A stretch of 64,000 nt of DNA from JANQPA01 sp964548175 (GCA_964548175.1 CAZJQS010000020.1:12631-76630), one strand, 5' to 3'. Shown: positions 53,469-63,034, counted from the stretch's first letter. A program made the numbers and translations. The notes: generated by a model from the letters alone, not told the origin.

Positions 53469-54374
53469 ATGCATAAAGCTTTAAGCTTTCTTACCGTATT
53501 TTTCTTACTCACACTGACGGTCGCTCCGATGAGCGCCCAGAATGAGAATCCCTTTGAGATCAGCGCAAGGCTTGAAGAAAAAGCTGCCTTGCCTTCTCCT
53601 CTGCCCAGCCAGGATACAGCCGTAACTCCTGCCAACCCATTTGGAAAACGGACAACCTCCGCAAAGAGAGAGGGTGACAGACAAACGGCTTTCCCGGCCG
53701 AAAAAAAACAAAACCCTCAGGAAGAACGGCTAACAGCCGTCTTTAGGTTTGCTCTGGTGGTTTTTATTTTGTCTATGCTGGCCTTTTTACTGACCATCCT
53801 CCGGTCGGTGGCCGGCAGGTCTTTCAGTGCTTTCGCCAATATGAATATGCTCAATCAACTTTACCGCGAACAGGAAGGCAGGGGGATCTCGCCTTTTTTA
53901 CTTTTATACGCGATGTTCTTGATCAATTTGGGGATCTTTATTTTTTTAAGCTTGCATGCCTTCAACCTGGCCTTCGTGTCCAATAACTTGTTGATGCTGC
54001 TGTTTTGCCTCCTGGGCAGCTTTGGGTTGTTCCTTGGCAAACACCTGCTGCTGGGGTTGGTCAGCTTCATCTTTCCCGTTCAGAAAGAAGTGAGTAAATA
54101 CCATTTTGTGATCATTATTTTCGGGATCGTCATCGGCTTCCTGCTGGCGCCCGTTAATTTGCTTTTGGCTTTCGGGCCGCAAAACATGGTCAGACAAATC
54201 GCATACCTCACTGCCGGCGCCATCGGCCTGATCTATGCCTATCGATATTTTCGAGCCATGACAATCGCAAGTAAATTTCTGGTATTTCACAAGTTTCACT
54301 TTTTGTTGTATATTTGCACCATCGAAATAACCCCTGCAATCATAATACTGAAGCTCCTGCAAGGAGATATTTAG
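53469..54374 (+). CDS. DUF4271 domain-containing membrane protein
   Basis: 301 residues. A signal peptide (1-23, ending APMSAQN), a proline- and charge-rich periplasmic stretch (24-90), then about seven transmembrane helices forming DUF4271: patterns include FANMNMLNQLYREQ, LYAMFLINLGIF, LGKHLLLGLVSFIFP and the C-terminal FHKFHFLLYICTIEITPAIIILK. This family is confined to Bacteroidota and is often next to the HemD-like gene, as here. Function is unknown. A -7 box of the next gene lies inside its last codons. Confidence 0.85.
   Translation: MHKALSFLTVFFLLTLTVAPMSAQNENPFEISARLEEKAALPSPLPSQDTAVTPANPFGKRTTSAKREGDRQTAFPAEKKQNPQEERLTAVFRFALVVFILSMLAFLLTILRSVAGRSFSAFANMNMLNQLYREQEGRGISPFLLLYAMFLINLGIFIFLSLHAFNLAFVSNNLLMLLFCLLGSFGLFLGKHLLLGLVSFIFPVQKEVSKYHFVIIIFGIVIGFLLAPVNLLLAFGPQNMVRQIAYLTAGAIGLIYAYRYFRAMTIASKFLVFHKFHFLLYICTIEITPAIIILKLLQGDI
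54309..54316 (+). promoter_or_regulatory. -7 element of the hemD-like gene, inside the upstream gene
   Basis: TATATTTG, an exact TAnnTTTG followed by C, sits within the 3' end of the DUF4271 coding region, 99 bp before the HemD start. The hemD-like gene can thus be transcribed separately. Confidence 0.45.
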
Positions 54375-54414
54375 TTTTTATGAAAGCGGTTTTCGCAAAA
54401 AAAAATTTTATTGA

Positions 54415-55200
54415 ATGGCAGCAACCGGTAAAGTGAAAAAACAGGAAACCTACAAACCAGTAAGGACGATTTTAGTTTCACAGCCTAAGCCTGCACGCTC
54501 GCCTTATTACGAATTGGAAGAAAAGTACGGTTTGCAAATCGACTGGCGCCCGTTCATACACGTGGAGCCGGTTCCAGTAAAGGATTTTCGCAAACAAAGA
54601 ATTCGGCCAGACGAGTTTACGGCTATTATTCTTACCAGTAAAAATTCAGTAGACCACTTTTTCCGCATCTGTGACGAAATGCGTATTAAAATGTCGCAAG
54701 ACACCAAGTATTTCTGCCTGACTGAAGCAGTGGCGAACTACCTGCAAAAGTTTATCGTTTACCGAAAACGAAAAGTGTTCGTTGGAAAACGAAAGATAAC
54801 TGACCTTGCCACCGCACTGAAAAAGAATAAAAAAGAAAAATTCCTGCTTCCCTGCTCTAATCTGGGCAGCAAAGAAGTGTGTGCTTTTCTCGAGGAAAAT
54901 GGTTTTGAATGGAAAGATGCGTTGATGTATCAAACCGTCAGCAGTGACCTTTCAGACCTGAGCGATGTTACTTACGACGTGCTGGTTTTCTTTAGCCCGC
55001 TGGGCATAAAGTCTCTTTACGAAAACTTTCCTGATTTTAAACAAAATGAAACCAGAATGGCCATCTTCGGAAACAGCACCGGCAAAGCTGTAGAAGAAAG
55101 AGGCCTTACCATCAACATCAAAGCGCCTACGCCGGAAGCCCCCTCCATGACCATGGCGCTGGAAAATTACCTGCAGCAATCAAACGAGCCTGTTGGCTAG
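54415..55200 (+). CDS. hemD: Uroporphyrinogen-III synthase (HemD family)
   Basis: 261 residues. The N-terminal TILVSQPKPARSPYYELEEKYGL, AIILTSKNSVDHFFRIC, KYFCLTEAVANYLQKF and a GNSTGKAVEERGL segment match the Bacteroidota form of HemD. The enzyme closes hydroxymethylbilane with inversion of ring D, a step in haem synthesis. Sequence conservation in this family is low and catalytic residues are not diagnostic. Other haem genes are absent nearby, and Bacteroidota often encode a second HemD, so a paralogous role is possible. A clear terminator follows. Confidence 0.8.
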   Translation: MAATGKVKKQETYKPVRTILVSQPKPARSPYYELEEKYGLQIDWRPFIHVEPVPVKDFRKQRIRPDEFTAIILTSKNSVDHFFRICDEMRIKMSQDTKYFCLTEAVANYLQKFIVYRKRKVFVGKRKITDLATALKKNKKEKFLLPCSNLGSKEVCAFLEENGFEWKDALMYQTVSSDLSDLSDVTYDVLVFFSPLGIKSLYENFPDFKQNETRMAIFGNSTGKAVEERGLTINIKAPTPEAPSMTMALENYLQQSNEPVG

Positions 55201-55208
55201 AACAGAAA

Positions 55209-55266
55209 AATAATGCTTGACCGTCCTTTCCACCTCGGCGGATGGGACGGACGAGCATTATTTTTT
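55209..55266 (+). terminator. Intrinsic terminator of hemD
   Basis: An 18-bp stem (55209-55226 with 55245-55262) with one G-U pair and one mismatch, an 18-nt loop, and a T6 tail. It begins 8 bp after the hemD stop. It overlaps an in-frame ATG at 55213 of the next gene and so argues for the later start at 55300. Confidence 0.75.
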
Positions 55267-55299
55267 CAACCTTCCTTTCTTTTCGTGCGTTTTGTTTGC

Positions 55300-55932
55300 A
55301 TGAAGGATGTGGATCTGATCACAAAATTATCTGAAAAACTGCCCGAGCAACTTCCCGGCAGGGAGGCTCAGCTCAAAATGGCGGCGCATACCACCCGGGC
55401 GGAATACCTAATCGCTCCTCCGGATGCTAAACTGGCTGGGGTCTTGGCTCTTTTTTATCCAAAAAAAAGCAACTGGCACATCGTCCTGATCGAAAGAGGC
55501 GCCTCCAATCCTAAAGACCGCCATCGCGGTCAGGTCAGCTTCCCCGGCGGCCGCTACGAAGAACAAGATGAAAACCTGGCTAACACCGCACTCAGAGAAG
55601 CCGAAGAAGAGATCGGCGTGGATGCCGGTAAAATACAATTACTAGGCGGATTGACCGACCTGTATATCCCCATTAGCCACTTCCGGGTGGACCCATACGT
55701 CGGTTTTACCGAACAAACACCCCGGTTTGTCCCTCAGGAAAATGAAGTGCAAGGCATCCTGGAAGTACCTGTAGAAGAACTGATACACCCTAAAACCCTT
55801 AAACGCAGAGACCTCGTCGTCAGAGAAGGAATGATCCTTAAAGACGTTCCTTATTTTGACGTCAATGGGAAAATCGTCTGGGGCGCTACTGCTATGATGT
55901 TAAGTGAGTTGATTGAGGTTATTCGGAGATAA
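55300..55932 (+). CDS. NUDIX hydrolase, CoA pyrophosphatase type
   Basis: 210 residues from the ATG at 55300 (MKDVDLITKL); a longer frame from 55213 runs through the hemD terminator. The NUDIX box is exact: GGRYEEQDENLANTALREAE followed by EEIG fits Gx5Ex7REUxEExGU. The preceding QVSFPGG and the sequence HRGQVSFPGG fit the CoA-diphosphatase (NudL/YeaB) subgroup, which hydrolyses CoA and acyl-CoA to phosphopantetheine and ADP. The next gene, IcmF, is acyl-CoA dependent, which gives a loose metabolic link. Confidence 0.88.
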   Translation: MKDVDLITKLSEKLPEQLPGREAQLKMAAHTTRAEYLIAPPDAKLAGVLALFYPKKSNWHIVLIERGASNPKDRHRGQVSFPGGRYEEQDENLANTALREAEEEIGVDAGKIQLLGGLTDLYIPISHFRVDPYVGFTEQTPRFVPQENEVQGILEVPVEELIHPKTLKRRDLVVREGMILKDVPYFDVNGKIVWGATAMMLSELIEVIRR

Positions 55933-56015
55933 GGTTATTCATTTTTTGTATTTTTACAGCAACAAACCCTGACTTCTTTTGCCTGTTATACTTAAAGTAA
56001 AACCAATTACCGTCT

Positions 56016-59000
56016 ATGGAAAAAATAGCGCCCTACCAACCTAAAAATAAAGTAAGGATCGTCACCGCTGCTTCCCTCTTCGACGGCCACGATGCCGCCA
56101 TCAATATCATGCGCCGAATTATGCAAAGCTCCGGCGCCGAGATCATCCACCTCGGACATAATCGCTCCGTACAGGAAATCGTAGATACCGCCATACAGGA
56201 AGACGTGCAGGGTATCGCCATTACTTCCTATCAGGGAGGACATGTCGAATTTTTTAAGTACATGTATGACTTGCTCCAGGAAAGAGGCGCCGGCCACATC
56301 AAAATCTTCGGCGGCGGCGGCGGCACCATCCTCCCCGATGAGATCCAGGAACTCCACGATTACGGCATTACCCGCATCTACTCTCCGGACGACGGCCGCA
56401 AAATGGGCCTGCAGGGTATGATCAACGACGTACTGGAAAAATGTGACTTTCCGGTCACCGTCAAAAAACTGAACGGGGAATTGACCAGCTTCAAGGATAA
56501 AAATCCCGTAGCACTGGCCCGCCTGATCTCTAACGTGGAAAACGATCCTGAAAATTCCATGTCCTGGCTGAAAAAATTACAGGAAAAATCATCCGATAAG
56601 ATTACCCCAGTACTGGGCATTACCGGCACCGGTGGCGCGGGAAAATCCAGCCTGGTGGACGAACTGGTGCGCCGTTTCCTCTACGATTTTAATGATAAAT
56701 CCATCGCCATCGTCTCCGTGGATCCTTCTAAGCGCAAAACGGGAGGCGCCTTGCTGGGCGACCGCATCCGCATGAATTCCGTGTACTCGCCAAGAGTGTA
56801 CATGCGCTCCCTGGCCACCCGCCAGTCTAACCTGGCACTGTCCAAACACGTGCAGTCCGCCCTCGATATCCTCAAAGCAGCCGGCTTCGACCTGATCATC
56901 CTGGAAACCTCCGGCATCGGCCAGTCCGATACCGAGATCGTTGATCATTCCGATGTCTCTCTTTATGTAATGACGCCCGAATACGGAGCAGCGACCCAAC
57001 TGGAAAAGATCGATATGCTGGATTTCGCCGACATCATCGCCCTGAATAAATTCGATAAAAGAGGCGCCCAGGATGCTTTGCGAGACGTTAAAAAGCAATA
57101 TCAGCGCAACCATATGCTGTTCGACAAATCGCTGGAAGAGATGCCGGTCTACGGCACCATCGCCTCCCAGTTTAACGACCCGGGTATGAATACGCTGTAC
57201 CGGAAAGTCATTAAAATCATTGTGGACAGAACAAATGCCCCGCTGGGCTCGGCCCTGGAACTGGCGGAAGGCATGAGCGAAAAGATCTACATCATCCCGC
57301 CCAACAGAACCCGCTACCTGTCGGAAATCTCCGAAACTAACCGCAACTACGACCGCTGGGCGGAGCGCCAGGTGGAATTGGCCAGGAAGCTGTTTGCTTT
57401 GCAGGAGTCTATCGCCGCTATCCAGGAAAATAATAATCTGGAAAATAGAGAGGGCCTGGTTCAAAACCTTAAAAAAGCTTATGAAGAGCTCGAACTGGAC
57501 CTTGACGGCGACGCGAAGCGCATGCTCGACGGCTGGGAAGAAAAAAAGGCCGCCTATGAGGCCGATGAGTTTGTCTACAAAGTCAGAAACAAGGAAATAA
57601 GAGTACCTACTAAAGTGGAAACGCTCTCGCATAGTAAGATCCCTAAGGTCATTTTGCCAAAATATAAAGACTGGGGCGAGATCCTAAGGTGGTCCCTTCA
57701 GGAAAACGTACCCGGCGAATTCCCTTATACGGCCGGCGTTTTTCCCTTTAAAAGAAAAGGAGAGGACCCCACTCGTATGTTCGCCGGCGAAGGTGGCCCG
57801 GAAAGGACGAACCGCCGCTTCCACTACCTGTCAGAAGGCATGCCGGCCGCCAGGTTGTCTACCGCCTTCGATTCTGTGACTTTATATGGCGAAGACCCCG
57901 GCTATCGCCCGGATATTTATGGCAAGATCGGTAATTCCGGGGTGAGCGTCTGCTGTCTGGATGATGCGAAAAAATTGTATTCCGGCTTTGATCTGTGTGA
58001 CCCGAAGACGTCGGTGTCAATGACCATCAACGGTCCGGCTTCCACCATCTGCGCCTTTTTTATGAATGCGGCCATCGACCAGCAGTGCGAAATGTACATC
58101 CGCGAGCATGGCCTGGAAGGGAAGGTGGAAGCTAAGCTGAAAGAACTTTACGACGATAAAGATCTTCCAAGGCCCGAATACAAAGGCGAGTTGCCTTCCG
58201 GACATAACGGATTGGGATTGCTTTTGCTGGGTGTTACCGGCGACCAGGTGCTCGATCCGGACGTTTATAGTGAACTTAAGGCCAGGGCGCTTTCTTCTGT
58301 CCGAGGCACCGTCCAGGCTGATATTTTGAAAGAAGATCAGGCCCAGAATACCTGCATTTTCTCCACCGAATTCTCCCTCAAGCTGATGGGCGATGTGCAG
58401 GAATACTTCATCTGGAATAAAGTGCGCAACTTCTACTCGGTATCCATTTCCGGCTACCACATCGCAGAGGCCGGCGCCAACCCGATCACCCAGCTGGCCT
58501 TTACGCTGGCCAACGGCTTTACCTTTGTGGAGTACTATTTGTCCAGAGGCATGGACATCAACGATTTTGCGCCGAACCTGTCCTTTTTCTTCTCCAACGG
58601 TCTCGATCCCGAATACGCGGTGATCGGCCGGGTGGCTAGAAAGATCTGGGCCAAGGCCATGAAATATAAGTACAATGCCAATGAGCGTTCTCAGAAGCTG
58701 AAATACCACATTCAGACCTCCGGCCGTTCGCTGCACGCACAGGAAATTGCATTCAATGATATCCGTACAACGCTGCAGGCCTTGTACGCCATTTACGACA
58801 ACTGTAATTCTCTGCACACCAATGCTTATGATGAGGCTATTACTACGCCTACGGAAGAAAGCGTGCGCCGGGCTGTAGCCATACAGATGATCATCAACCG
58901 GGAGCTGGGCATGGCGAAAAATGAAAATCCGCTGCAGGGAGCCTTTATCATCGAAGAACTAACCGACTTGGTGGAAGAAGCCGTGCTGATGGAATTCGAT

Positions 59001-59402
59001 CGCATTACCGAGCGGGGCGGCGTGCTGGGCGCCATGGAAACGATGTACCAGCGCGGAAAGATTCAGGAGGAGAGTCTGTATTATGAAACCCTCAAGCATA
59101 CCGGCGAATATCCAATCGTGGGGGTCAATACCTTCCTCAACAAAGAAGGGTCGCCCACGATCGTACCGGAGGAGGTCATTCGCTCCGATAAAGAAGAAAA
59201 AGAAGCTCAGATCCAGACCCTGCGCAACCTGCACACCGCTAAGGTCGAAGAAGCAGAGAAAAGCCTCAAAGCCATCCAGGACGCTGCGGTGAACAACGAG
59301 AACTTATTTGAATACCTGATGGAAGTGACGAAGGTTGCCTCGCTGGGGCAGATCACGCATGCTTTGTATGAGGTAGGCGGGCAGTATCGGAGAAATATGT
59401 GA
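56016..59402 (+). CDS. icmF: Fused isobutyryl-CoA mutase IcmF
   Basis: 1128 residues with the IcmF order: B12-binding domain (1-145, lower ligand H25 in LFDGHDAA), a MeaI-type G-protein chaperone domain (about 195-480: Walker A GITGTGGAGKSS, ETSGIGQSDTE switch region, NKFD), and the mutase TIM barrel (about 560-1128). Active-site segments FPYTAGVFPFKR, DPTRMFAGEGGPERTNRRFH and the QTSGRSLHAQE region are IcmF-like, not the MCM Y/R type. It isomerises isobutyryl-CoA and n-butyryl-CoA with adenosylcobalamin, with the fused GTPase guarding cofactor loading. It is a single gene ended by a terminator. Confidence 0.94.
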   Translation: MEKIAPYQPKNKVRIVTAASLFDGHDAAINIMRRIMQSSGAEIIHLGHNRSVQEIVDTAIQEDVQGIAITSYQGGHVEFFKYMYDLLQERGAGHIKIFGGGGGTILPDEIQELHDYGITRIYSPDDGRKMGLQGMINDVLEKCDFPVTVKKLNGELTSFKDKNPVALARLISNVENDPENSMSWLKKLQEKSSDKITPVLGITGTGGAGKSSLVDELVRRFLYDFNDKSIAIVSVDPSKRKTGGALLGDRIRMNSVYSPRVYMRSLATRQSNLALSKHVQSALDILKAAGFDLIILETSGIGQSDTEIVDHSDVSLYVMTPEYGAATQLEKIDMLDFADIIALNKFDKRGAQDALRDVKKQYQRNHMLFDKSLEEMPVYGTIASQFNDPGMNTLYRKVIKIIVDRTNAPLGSALELAEGMSEKIYIIPPNRTRYLSEISETNRNYDRWAERQVELARKLFALQESIAAIQENNNLENREGLVQNLKKAYEELELDLDGDAKRMLDGWEEKKAAYEADEFVYKVRNKEIRVPTKVETLSHSKIPKVILPKYKDWGEILRWSLQENVPGEFPYTAGVFPFKRKGEDPTRMFAGEGGPERTNRRFHYLSEGMPAARLSTAFDSVTLYGEDPGYRPDIYGKIGNSGVSVCCLDDAKKLYSGFDLCDPKTSVSMTINGPASTICAFFMNAAIDQQCEMYIREHGLEGKVEAKLKELYDDKDLPRPEYKGELPSGHNGLGLLLLGVTGDQVLDPDVYSELKARALSSVRGTVQADILKEDQAQNTCIFSTEFSLKLMGDVQEYFIWNKVRNFYSVSISGYHIAEAGANPITQLAFTLANGFTFVEYYLSRGMDINDFAPNLSFFFSNGLDPEYAVIGRVARKIWAKAMKYKYNANERSQKLKYHIQTSGRSLHAQEIAFNDIRTTLQALYAIYDNCNSLHTNAYDEAITTPTEESVRRAVAIQMIINRELGMAKNENPLQGAFIIEELTDLVEEAVLMEFDRITERGGVLGAMETMYQRGKIQEESLYYETLKHTGEYPIVGVNTFLNKEGSPTIVPEEVIRSDKEEKEAQIQTLRNLHTAKVEEAEKSLKAIQDAAVNNENLFEYLMEVTKVASLGQITHALYEVGGQYRRNM

Positions 59403-59468
59403 GAGTAGTGGTTAGATAGATGTTAGATGTTGGTAGTTTGTCCCTTTCCAGGATAGGCTGAAAAATCG

Positions 59469-59509
59469 AAAAGCATGGCAAAATAGTATAGTTTCGCTAT
59501 GCTTTTTTT
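59469..59509 (+). terminator. Terminator of icmF
   Basis: AAAAGCATGGC (59469-59479) pairs with GCTATGCTTTT (59496-59506) with one mismatch or wobble, followed by T7. It lies 67 bp after the icmF stop codon. Confidence 0.65.
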
Positions 59510-59512
59510 AAA

Positions 59513-59640
59513 TCCAGGCATCATACTGGGTGCCTGGACAAAGTGAAAAGACACTCACTGAAGTTTAGCGAGAGGTCATGCTAACCGGGATCTGAGGAGG
59601 GTATGACTCCTTCCAGTCTGCTGGGTTATTTTCTAATCGT
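59513..59640. other. Non-coding stretch with several small hairpins
   Basis: Between the icmF terminator and the lipoprotein gene. TCCAGGCA/TGCCTGGA (59513-59520 with 59531-59538), AGTGA/TCACT (59542-59546 with 59555-59559), an imperfect GAGGTCAT/ATGACTCC pair (59572-59590s) and CCAG/CTGG occur in series. No frame is coding. It could be a structured RNA or a decayed mobile-element end; by eye I cannot tell. Confidence 0.3.
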
Positions 59641-59651
59641 GAAATTGCTTG

Positions 59652-60476
59652 TTACGCTTGCTGTAACCTCAGCACCATTCTGCTCCCATCTACATTCTCA
59701 AACTCTATTTTCACAAAACCCAGCGCTTCATTAAAATAAAGCGTCGTTCGGGTGTTGCGAAAACGGTTTTCGCCCAGGCCTTCAATGACCCAGGTTTGCT
59801 GTGGGCCCATAGGGGTGTCTAAGGTCGTACGCTCCTTTACCGTAAAAGTGGAGTACACATTCACCGGGTTCTCAAACTCCATTTTTAGCAACTCTGCCCA
59901 CTCTATAGGAATGGTTTGGCTGCTGTTCCAGGTTTTTCCAACAGATAGTGGGAATTCTATTTCGGGATAAGGACTAAATTGTAGGAGGGCAAAGCCGCTA
60001 TTCCGCGGTGGGTTCAGGGCAATGGCTGTGGAGTCTTCTACCAGTCCGGTCCGTTCGGTTTCAGGGACGATGACGCCTTTTTCGTTAAAATACTCATACA
60101 CAATGAGCGTCTGCTGATCGGCCAGCGTAGAGTTACCGGTATTGCTGAGCACCTTAAGACGAATGCTGTCAATGGGGTATTCTGTGGAGAGGACCTCTTT
60201 TACCGGAATGTTCACTCGCTTCCAATCCACCGGATTGTATTTATTGAAATTGTAAGTGGTAATGATGCGTTGCTCATTGCCGAGACTGTCGAAAACCTGC
60301 ACGCTATAGATGAATGTTCTACCGCCTTTAAAGATCTCATTATCAGCTACGTTGGGATTAGCCGGCCCCTGGTCTCTGGCAAATTCCGGATACTCATAGG
60401 TATAAAAATCCGGCGACTGCACGCAGGAAAAAAGTAATAATAGCACCCCAAACAGGGGATATGCGGTTTTATTCAT
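59652..60476 (-). CDS. Lipoprotein of unknown function
   Basis: 274 residues from the ATG at 60476 (MNKTAYPLFGVLLLLFSC). The lipobox LLFS-C gives lipidated C18. A longer frame from 60542 would begin upstream of the promoter, so it is rejected. The mature protein is beta-rich, with GRTFIYSVQVFD, VGKTWN and WVIEGLGENRFRNTRTTLYFNEALGFVKIEFE, the last resembling outer-membrane LolA-like or DUF beta-barrels where substrate strands alternate. I do not recognise a family. It is separated from the TonB-dependent receptor gene by the assembly gap. Confidence 0.7.
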   Translation of the reverse strand: MNKTAYPLFGVLLLLFSCVQSPDFYTYEYPEFARDQGPANPNVADNEIFKGGRTFIYSVQVFDSLGNEQRIITTYNFNKYNPVDWKRVNIPVKEVLSTEYPIDSIRLKVLSNTGNSTLADQQTLIVYEYFNEKGVIVPETERTGLVEDSTAIALNPPRNSGFALLQFSPYPEIEFPLSVGKTWNSSQTIPIEWAELLKMEFENPVNVYSTFTVKERTTLDTPMGPQQTWVIEGLGENRFRNTRTTLYFNEALGFVKIEFENVDGSRMVLRLQQA

Positions 60477-60495
60477 TATCGTCTTGATTTTTAAG

Positions 60496-60503
60496 CAAAG
60501 ATA
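60496..60503 (-). promoter_or_regulatory. -7 element of the lipoprotein gene
   Basis: The minus strand reads TATCTTTG, an exact TAnnTTTG, 20 bp before the ATG at 60476. The leader would be about 12 nt. No clear -33 TTG. Confidence 0.5.
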
Positions 60504-60566
60504 AATATTGTTGTGATTGAAGAGATAAGGTGAAATCAGCATTTTTTTGGCAAGCAGGTTTTTAGA

Positions 60567-60748
60567 TATTTAGCAACCAACAACCAATCCCGCTTCCAGC
60601 GGGACAGGCTATCCAACATCCNNNNNNNNNNNNNNNNNNNNNNNNNNNNNNNNNNNNNNNNNNNNNNNNNNNNNNNNNNNNNNNNNNNNNNNNNNNNNNN
60701 NNNNNNNNNNNNNNNNNNNNNCCAACAACCAACAACCAACATCCAACA
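60567..60748. repeat. CAACCAACAAC/CCAACATC simple repeats around a 100-N assembly gap
   Basis: Positions 60622-60721 are exactly 100 N, a convention for a gap of unknown size. Both sides carry short tandem CAAC-type units (CAACCAACAACCAAT before, CCAACAACCAACAACC and CCAACATC after). A 7-bp hairpin TCCCGCT/AGCGGGA precedes the gap (about 60587-60603). Related TGTTAGATGTTGG units occur at 59420-59440. The repeat probably broke the assembly. Confidence 0.85.
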
Positions 60749-62818
60749 TCACTTCCCAAACCTTACCCTCACTCCCACATACCCATTCCGCTCCGCTCCC
60801 GGCTCATAATATCTGCCTCCAAAAGCATTGATGCGAATATTGCTGTTGTAGGAGGTGTTGAGCAGGTTGTTCAGGCCAAAAAAAGGCGACAAGGTCCAGT
60901 TGGGAAAGCTAAAGGTGTGGCCCGCCCGCAAATTGACCAGCGTATAAGCATTATCCTTTTCGGTATTGGCGTCGTTAACGTAGAGCTCTCCCACATGCTG
61001 AGCCTGAAGGATAGAAAAAAAACCGGATGGCGCAAAATACCGGAACCCTGCAGCCAGCAAATGCTGAGGAATGCCGGGCGTCCGGTTGCCATCCAGATTG
61101 CCGTCGGCGGTGTTGAAATCATCGTATTGAAAATCGGAAAAAGTGTACGACAGCTGAGCGATAAGGCCGGAAGCAATCAGATAGTTGCCTTCCAGTTCCA
61201 GGCCCCTTCTGGAAGAATTCCCCGCATTGCGGTAAAAGGTCCTGTCGGGAAATGCTTCCAGCTCGAACGGGATGAATTCATTTTCCAAATCAATATAGAA
61301 GGCAGCCAGGCTGTACTTGAATCGACTGCCGGTGCTTCCTTTCAGGCCAATTTCGAAATTGTAAGCTTTTTGCGGCTCCAGTTGATCGTTAAAGCCGCCG
61401 TTATCTTCCGGATCATTGGATAGTTCATTCAGCGTTGGCGTTTCGAAGCTGGTGGAAAAATTTCCGTAAACATTAATGGCGGGAGAAAAAGCAAAGGAAA
61501 GGCCAAAAATAGGATTAAAGTTGTTCAGGTCGATCTGTCCGGAATCATCCCCATCGGAAAGGAAGCGATCGGTCGCTTCCAGTCTGGCGATATCGTATCG
61601 AAGGCCCAGATTGATCATCAATTTTTGCCATGTGAAATCCTGGAGAAGAAAAAGCCCTGTATTGGAAAAAGCTTCCTCCTGGTCCAGGGTCAGGGCTCCC
61701 TGCTCGCCTTCCAGGTTGACAAAGCGGAGGCGGTCGTCGATTTGCGTTTCTATGTCCACGCCAGCTCTCAGGCGATAATCGAATTTTTCTCCTTCTTGTT
61801 TGAACGCATACATTGCCCCCCCTCCGTAAAAGGCCCGCTGCAGATCCACGATGCCGCCGAAACCGAAAGGCAAGCGGTTCTTGAAATCCCGGTTGAGGTA
61901 GAACAAACGGGCTTGCAATCGGTGCTTTTCAGCAAATTGGCCTTCGTAAATGAATCCTGCTTTGGATTGGACGACTTCTTCACCGGCTTTGAACTGAAGG
62001 TTTTGCTCCCGGGCCTGCCTTCTGTTTTCTGTTATGTCAGTCCGGGTAATCCCCCCAGGATCGTCGGCTTGGGGGCTGTCGACATGGTTAAGGATGAGGG
62101 TAAGCGTTGAGCTTTGAGGCAGTTGTAGGGTGAATTTTCCGTTGAACAAGGTATTCTGAACGCCGCTGTTTTCGCGATAGCCATTCATGCTGGTATGCGT
62201 GCCGTGGATCAGGTAACCGAATTTGCCAATTTGCTGACCGGCTTTCAGCTGATACTGCTGCAGGCCGAAGGCCCCTCCCAATAGCCGGCCTTCAGCGGAG
62301 AAGGCCTCGGTCGGGTTTTCGGTTTTTACATTCAGAACGCCGCCGGAAGCATTGCCGTAAAGGCCTGAAGCCGGGCCACGGATGACTTCTATTTGTTGTA
62401 GAATGCCCAGATCCAGATTGTCTACCTGCGACTGTCCGTCCGGTGTGGTTTCGGGCAAGCCGTCCACCATGATCCGGATGCCCCGGATGCCGAAGGCTGC
62501 CCGCGCGCCAAAACCCCGGATAGATATCCTAAGGTCCTGTGCAAAATTGTCTGGATTTAAAGCAAAGAGGCCTGGTACGAAATTGAGCCCTTCATTAAGA
62601 GCGAGTTGGGGCTGTGCCTGCTGAATTTGGGATTGTCCAATGATGTTTATGGCTGCGGGCAGGCGGGTATCTTTGCCATCAAGCCGGGAGGCAGTCACTT
62701 CTATTTCCTGAATTTGCTGGGTTAACAAGGAGTCCTGTTCTTTTTGGCCGTAAGCAAAAGAGAAGGAAATGAAGGAAAGAAAGAGGATAAAAGCATTATT
62801 TTTTGTCATATAGTTCAT
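60749..62818 (-). CDS. TonB-dependent outer-membrane receptor (FecA/siderophore type)
   Basis: 689 residues. A signal peptide (about 1-25, ending FAYGQ) is followed by a TonB-box-like QEIEVTASRL, the plug domain (about 45-160: FVPGLFAL, RISIRGFGARAAFGIRGIRI, VDGLPETTPDGQSQVD, IEVIRGPASGLYGNASGGV) and a 22-strand barrel. The barrel ends in YEPGAERNGYVGVRVRFGK, with the usual terminal aromatic-rich strand. The motif DGQSQVDN in the plug is typical of the Fe/siderophore and vitamin group; there is no SusC-type N-terminal domain. An alternative ATG lies three codons in. Ligand unknown. Confidence 0.92.
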   Translation of the reverse strand: MNYMTKNNAFILFLSFISFSFAYGQKEQDSLLTQQIQEIEVTASRLDGKDTRLPAAINIIGQSQIQQAQPQLALNEGLNFVPGLFALNPDNFAQDLRISIRGFGARAAFGIRGIRIMVDGLPETTPDGQSQVDNLDLGILQQIEVIRGPASGLYGNASGGVLNVKTENPTEAFSAEGRLLGGAFGLQQYQLKAGQQIGKFGYLIHGTHTSMNGYRENSGVQNTLFNGKFTLQLPQSSTLTLILNHVDSPQADDPGGITRTDITENRRQAREQNLQFKAGEEVVQSKAGFIYEGQFAEKHRLQARLFYLNRDFKNRLPFGFGGIVDLQRAFYGGGAMYAFKQEGEKFDYRLRAGVDIETQIDDRLRFVNLEGEQGALTLDQEEAFSNTGLFLLQDFTWQKLMINLGLRYDIARLEATDRFLSDGDDSGQIDLNNFNPIFGLSFAFSPAINVYGNFSTSFETPTLNELSNDPEDNGGFNDQLEPQKAYNFEIGLKGSTGSRFKYSLAAFYIDLENEFIPFELEAFPDRTFYRNAGNSSRRGLELEGNYLIASGLIAQLSYTFSDFQYDDFNTADGNLDGNRTPGIPQHLLAAGFRYFAPSGFFSILQAQHVGELYVNDANTEKDNAYTLVNLRAGHTFSFPNWTLSPFFGLNNLLNTSYNSNIRINAFGGRYYEPGAERNGYVGVRVRFGK

Positions 62819-63034
62819 TCCAGTTAATAAGTGAACGCAAAAAAAGTTTTCTTTTTAACCCCTAACACTTTTTATCCTACAACTTCCCAAAGTTTGTCAT
62901 AATTTTTTGATACGCAATTTATTTTCCAAGCATGATTTTGAGAATAACAAAAAAGTCGATATTATTAGAGGCAATTATAAGTAAGTCTGAAAATTCTATT
63001 GAGACTTATTCAAAAAACGAAAAACTATCACTAT

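Noticed and set aside
55213..55299. Longer N-terminus for the NUDIX gene
   Set aside because: It runs through the hemD terminator hairpin and has no family similarity.
56589..57632. 347-codon minus-strand frame inside icmF
   Set aside because: It lies fully antisense to the clear IcmF gene and has no family signature; it arises from the GC-rich codon pattern.
58017..58817. 266-codon minus-strand frame inside icmF
   Set aside because: Antisense to the mutase domain, no motif.
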